In this document: one piece after another, positions 61,525-64,000 of the stretch | Layout: the number at the start of each line of letters is the position of its first letter | How positions within the stretch are numbered: position 1 is the first letter of the stretch | Assembly: GCA_020634235.1 (NCBI GenBank) | Contig: JACKCB010000001.1 | Location: 1,426,001 to 1,490,000, forward strand | DNA: 64,000 bases | Reading direction: 5' to 3' | Origin: Ardenticatenaceae bacterium | Lineage (GTDB): Bacteria; Chloroflexota; Anaerolineae; Promineifilales; Promineifilaceae | Program-made: the position numbers and the translations under genes | The notes under the pieces: generated by a model | What the model saw: the letters and a program-made list of their open reading frames with translations, nothing else | The model's database searches: none | Told to the model about the DNA's origin: nothing

Positions 61525-64000
61525 CTAACTCTCAACACGTTCAATCTTAAAGGCCACCCGGCCGGGTTGCAGCGGCAATCCCTGTATCAACGCCAGGCCC
61601 GGGAGCGTCGCGCCATTAACATGCGCCTTCAGCGCCGCTGCCACGCCGTTCACCTGCGCCTGCACCGTGTCACCCTCCACAATCCGCAGCTCGGCCGCAT
61701 CGTCGGCGTGTAACACCAGCGTGGGCGGAACCACTCGCAGTTGGATAATCTCGGAACGGTTCAGCAGCGTCCCCGGCCGGTACACATCCGCCGCCGTAAT
61801 CACCGGCAGCCCGCGTCCGGTCACTGCGGTCACTTCCGGCAAGTCATACAGAGGCACTGCCTTCGCTTCCGCTTCACTGGCCCACTGCTGCCCCAGGCCA
61901 GAGCCATTCTCATAAGCCGTGCCGCCATAATACAGATCCTCGCCGCCCACGTCCGGCCACTGCTTCACCACTTCGGCCAGTTTGCGGTAATCCATACCTT
62001 TGTACTGCGGCACTGCCCGGCTCAGGTCACGGAAGACCAGGCTGGCCGCGAAGGCCGCCTTGCCCAGTCCCAGCTTCTCGCCCACCTGGGCCAAAATCTG
62101 CCAGTCGGCCCGGCTCTCACCCACCGGGGAGATAGCGGGATAGAAGCGCTGCACGCGGCGTTCGCCGCTGGTATAGGTACCTTCACGCTCTGCCCAGCTT
62201 TGGGCCGGCAGCACAATGTCGGCCTCTTTGGCCGTATCGGTCAGGAAAAGCTCTTGCACGACCAGGAAGGCCAATTGACCCCGGCCGGGCAGCAAACCAT
62301 CGCCCACCGGATCCGTGCCCACCACATACAATGCGCGCAAATCACCCGAGCGCACCGCGGCAAAAATCTCCGCCGCGCCCTTGCCCGGTTCAGCCAGCGA
62401 CTTGTAGCCCGGGGCTGCATCCGGCCGGATGCCCATATCCCACGCGCCCTGAGTATTATTGTGCGGCCAGACCGCTATCAGGCCGTTATTTACCCGGCCG
62501 GTGTGCCCCTGCCCCTGCGTATTCTTGACCAGCAGCAGGTTGGCCAGCGTGCGGGCCAACACATCACTCTCCGCATAGCTCAGCCCTTCACCGCCATAAA
62601 AGACCACCAGATTATTTGCCCCCACCAACATCCCGGCCGCAGCCGTCAACTGATCTTCAGCCGCTTCAACGTCCACCTTAGCGGCCGAAAGCAAATGATG
62701 GGCGGTGGTCAGAGCTTCCCCGGCCGGGTAATACAAGGCCAGGCGCGCATAAGCGTCCAGCCGTGTCGGCCGGGCATTTAGCACCACCAGGGCTGCGCCG
62801 CGCTCCGCCGCCTGCTTCACCCGCAGCCACCAGACCGGCGCTTCGGCGTGCAGATCACTGGCCATCACCAGGATCGCATCCCCTGCGCCCAGTTCCTGCA
62901 AATTGCTGCCGGCCGCCAGCCCCACCTTCGCCGTAACGTCACCACCGGCCAGGCGCGGATTGGCCAGGTCCAGATGATTGCTCTTCAGCCCCTTACGCAG
63001 CAGTTGCTGGAACAGGAACAGGTCCTCATTGCTCAGCCGGTCACCGGCCAGGCCGGCCACATTGGCCTGGTGCAGCTGCAACCGGTCGGCCACCGCTTGC
63101 AGCGCCTCATCCCAGCTTACGGGCACCAATTGCCCCTCTTTACGCATCAGCGGCTGGGTCAGCCGGTCGGGGTGGTCGGCAAAATGGTGTACAAAGCGCC
63201 CCTTGTCACAAATCCAGAGCTCATTCACCGCTTCGTTCTGGCGCGGCATCACCCGCTTGATCACCCGCCGGCCACCCGATTTGGCCTCCGGCCGGGTACT
63301 CATCGTCGTATTGCAGCCCACCGGGCAATGGGGGCAAATGCTGGCCACCGGATTCAACTCCCACGGCCGCGCCCCAAAGCGGAAGTCGCTGGTCGTCAGC
63401 GCACCCACCGGGCAAATATCGGTCGTATTCCCGCTCCAAATACTGTCAAAACCGGGTTCAGAGTTGGTCACAATCTCCAGCCGGCGCCCACGATTGTGGA
63501 AAGCAATCACCGGGTCCCCGGCAACCTCGCTCTGGAAGCGCGTGCAGCGCCCACACTGGATGCAGCGCTCGCGGTCCAGGTAGATAAGCTCACCCAGCGG
63601 CACATGCTTGGCCAGCTTCATCTTCATGCTGAAGTCAAAGCGGCTGTTGCCATCACCGTGCCGCATCGTCAGGTTTTGCAGCGGACATTCGCCCCCTTTG
63701 TCGCAGATGGGGCAGTCCAGCGGGTGGCTGGTCAGGATAAACTCAATGATGTCTTCGCGCGCCTGGTCCACCTCTTTGGCGGTCGTGTCGACGGCCATGC
63801 CTTCGGCAACGCGCACCGTGCAGCCCGTTTGCAATCCTTTGCCCCAATTGTACTGCGGCGTGCCATCCGGATTGTTCACTGGGGCACCGGTGGCCCGGTC
63901 ACGCACCGGCATGCCCACGCGCACCAGGCACATACGACACATGCCCACCGGCTCCAGTTTGGGATGGTGGCAAAAAACGGGAATATCCACCCCTACCAGC
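61525..64000 (-). CDS. nuoG: NADH-quinone oxidoreductase subunit G (5' end cut by window edge)
   Basis: At least 825 residues; the frame stays open at the right edge, so the true start lies outside. Visible iron-sulfur sites: the 2Fe-2S Cys in FCHHPKLEPVGMCRMC, LDCPICDKGGECPLQN, CIQCGRC and CPHCPVGCNT. The C-terminal part is the molybdopterin-oxidoreductase-like fold without cofactor function (SWAEREGTYTSGERRVQRF). It moves electrons through the peripheral arm. Three exact palindrome copies lie in the less conserved C-terminal third. nuoE and nuoF are expected beyond the edge. Confidence 0.96.
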   Translation of the reverse strand, partial: LVGVDIPVFCHHPKLEPVGMCRMCLVRVGMPVRDRATGAPVNNPDGTPQYNWGKGLQTGCTVRVAEGMAVDTTAKEVDQAREDIIEFILTSHPLDCPICDKGGECPLQNLTMRHGDGNSRFDFSMKMKLAKHVPLGELIYLDRERCIQCGRCTRFQSEVAGDPVIAFHNRGRRLEIVTNSEPGFDSIWSGNTTDICPVGALTTSDFRFGARPWELNPVASICPHCPVGCNTTMSTRPEAKSGGRRVIKRVMPRQNEAVNELWICDKGRFVHHFADHPDRLTQPLMRKEGQLVPVSWDEALQAVADRLQLHQANVAGLAGDRLSNEDLFLFQQLLRKGLKSNHLDLANPRLAGGDVTAKVGLAAGSNLQELGAGDAILVMASDLHAEAPVWWLRVKQAAERGAALVVLNARPTRLDAYARLALYYPAGEALTTAHHLLSAAKVDVEAAEDQLTAAAGMLVGANNLVVFYGGEGLSYAESDVLARTLANLLLVKNTQGQGHTGRVNNGLIAVWPHNNTQGAWDMGIRPDAAPGYKSLAEPGKGAAEIFAAVRSGDLRALYVVGTDPVGDGLLPGRGQLAFLVVQELFLTDTAKEADIVLPAQSWAEREGTYTSGERRVQRFYPAISPVGESRADWQILAQVGEKLGLGKAAFAASLVFRDLSRAVPQYKGMDYRKLAEVVKQWPDVGGEDLYYGGTAYENGSGLGQQWASEAEAKAVPLYDLPEVTAVTGRGLPVITAADVYRPGTLLNRSEIIQLRVVPPTLVLHADDAAELRIVEGDTVQAQVNGVAAALKAHVNGATLPGLALIQGLPLQPGRVAFKIERVES

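Overview
The window looks like a chromosomal segment of a GC-rich member of the Chloroflexota, probably Anaerolineae-like. This is an inference from gene content. The amino-acid-binding lipoprotein has the VEVTRLVEVTRIVE linker common in that phylum. The rpmB / Asp23 / FakA / DegV / recG / coaD neighbourhood, very large kinase-ATPase-TPR and cyclase-ATPase-TPR proteins, and a complex I locus with nuoG to nuoN also fit. No rRNA, CRISPR array, phage or insertion sequence was found; there is one tRNA.

Layout. 1-4.9 kb: a giant alpha-2-macroglobulin-like lipoprotein (minus, cut by the left edge). 5-8.4 kb: tadA, tRNA-Ser(CGA), a DUF1684 protein, mreB and a conserved hypothetical gene. 8.4-16.5 kb: an exopolysaccharide glycosyltransferase pair, dnaK, a TPR protein, a UbiA-type prenyltransferase and a mevalonate kinase. 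16.5-24.6 kb: a housekeeping block (rpmB, Asp23, fakA, degV, recG, coaD, a coiled-coil protein, a cold-shock gene). 25-25.8 kb: an AT-richer toxin-antitoxin module with a perfect inverted-repeat operator candidate. 26-29 kb: ferritin-like protein, PqqB-like hydrolase, aminotransferase and a small membrane protein. 29.8-35.1 kb: an aapJQMP-type amino-acid ABC transporter. 35.6-39.7 kb: a FAD oxidoreductase and two tandem zinc-ribbon membrane proteins. 39.8-47.2 kb: two giant signalling proteins with an HD hydrolase between them. 47.3-48.5 kb: a two-gene locus that I read as a split borosin RiPP system, made of a small precursor with a borosin-binding-like domain and an OphMA-like alpha-N-methyltransferase. 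48.5-64 kb: complex I genes nuoN and nuoM to nuoG, interrupted by proS, a metallophosphoesterase and a molybdopterin oxidoreductase.

Two observations stand out. First, the split borosin pair: the methyltransferase carries the OphMA-type signature (TIVGTGI-like start, FYGHPGVF, MLPGISAEDCLFADL, STLYIPP) and the preceding gene encodes a plausible trans-acting substrate. Second, the palindrome CCCGGCCGGG occurs roughly 90 times by hand count, where base composition alone predicts about one or fewer. It occurs in genes, in intergenic DNA, in terminator stems and just upstream of several -10 boxes, but is nearly absent from dnaK, nuoL, nuoM, the Aap permeases and the toxin-antitoxin module. It behaves like the highly iterated palindrome HIP1 of cyanobacteria but has a different sequence.

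Several genes appear to be transcribed without a leader (TATAAT 6-9 bases before a start codon with no Shine-Dalgarno site), while others have good Shine-Dalgarno sites, so both initiation modes seem to coexist. All statements come from reading the sequence; no database search was run.
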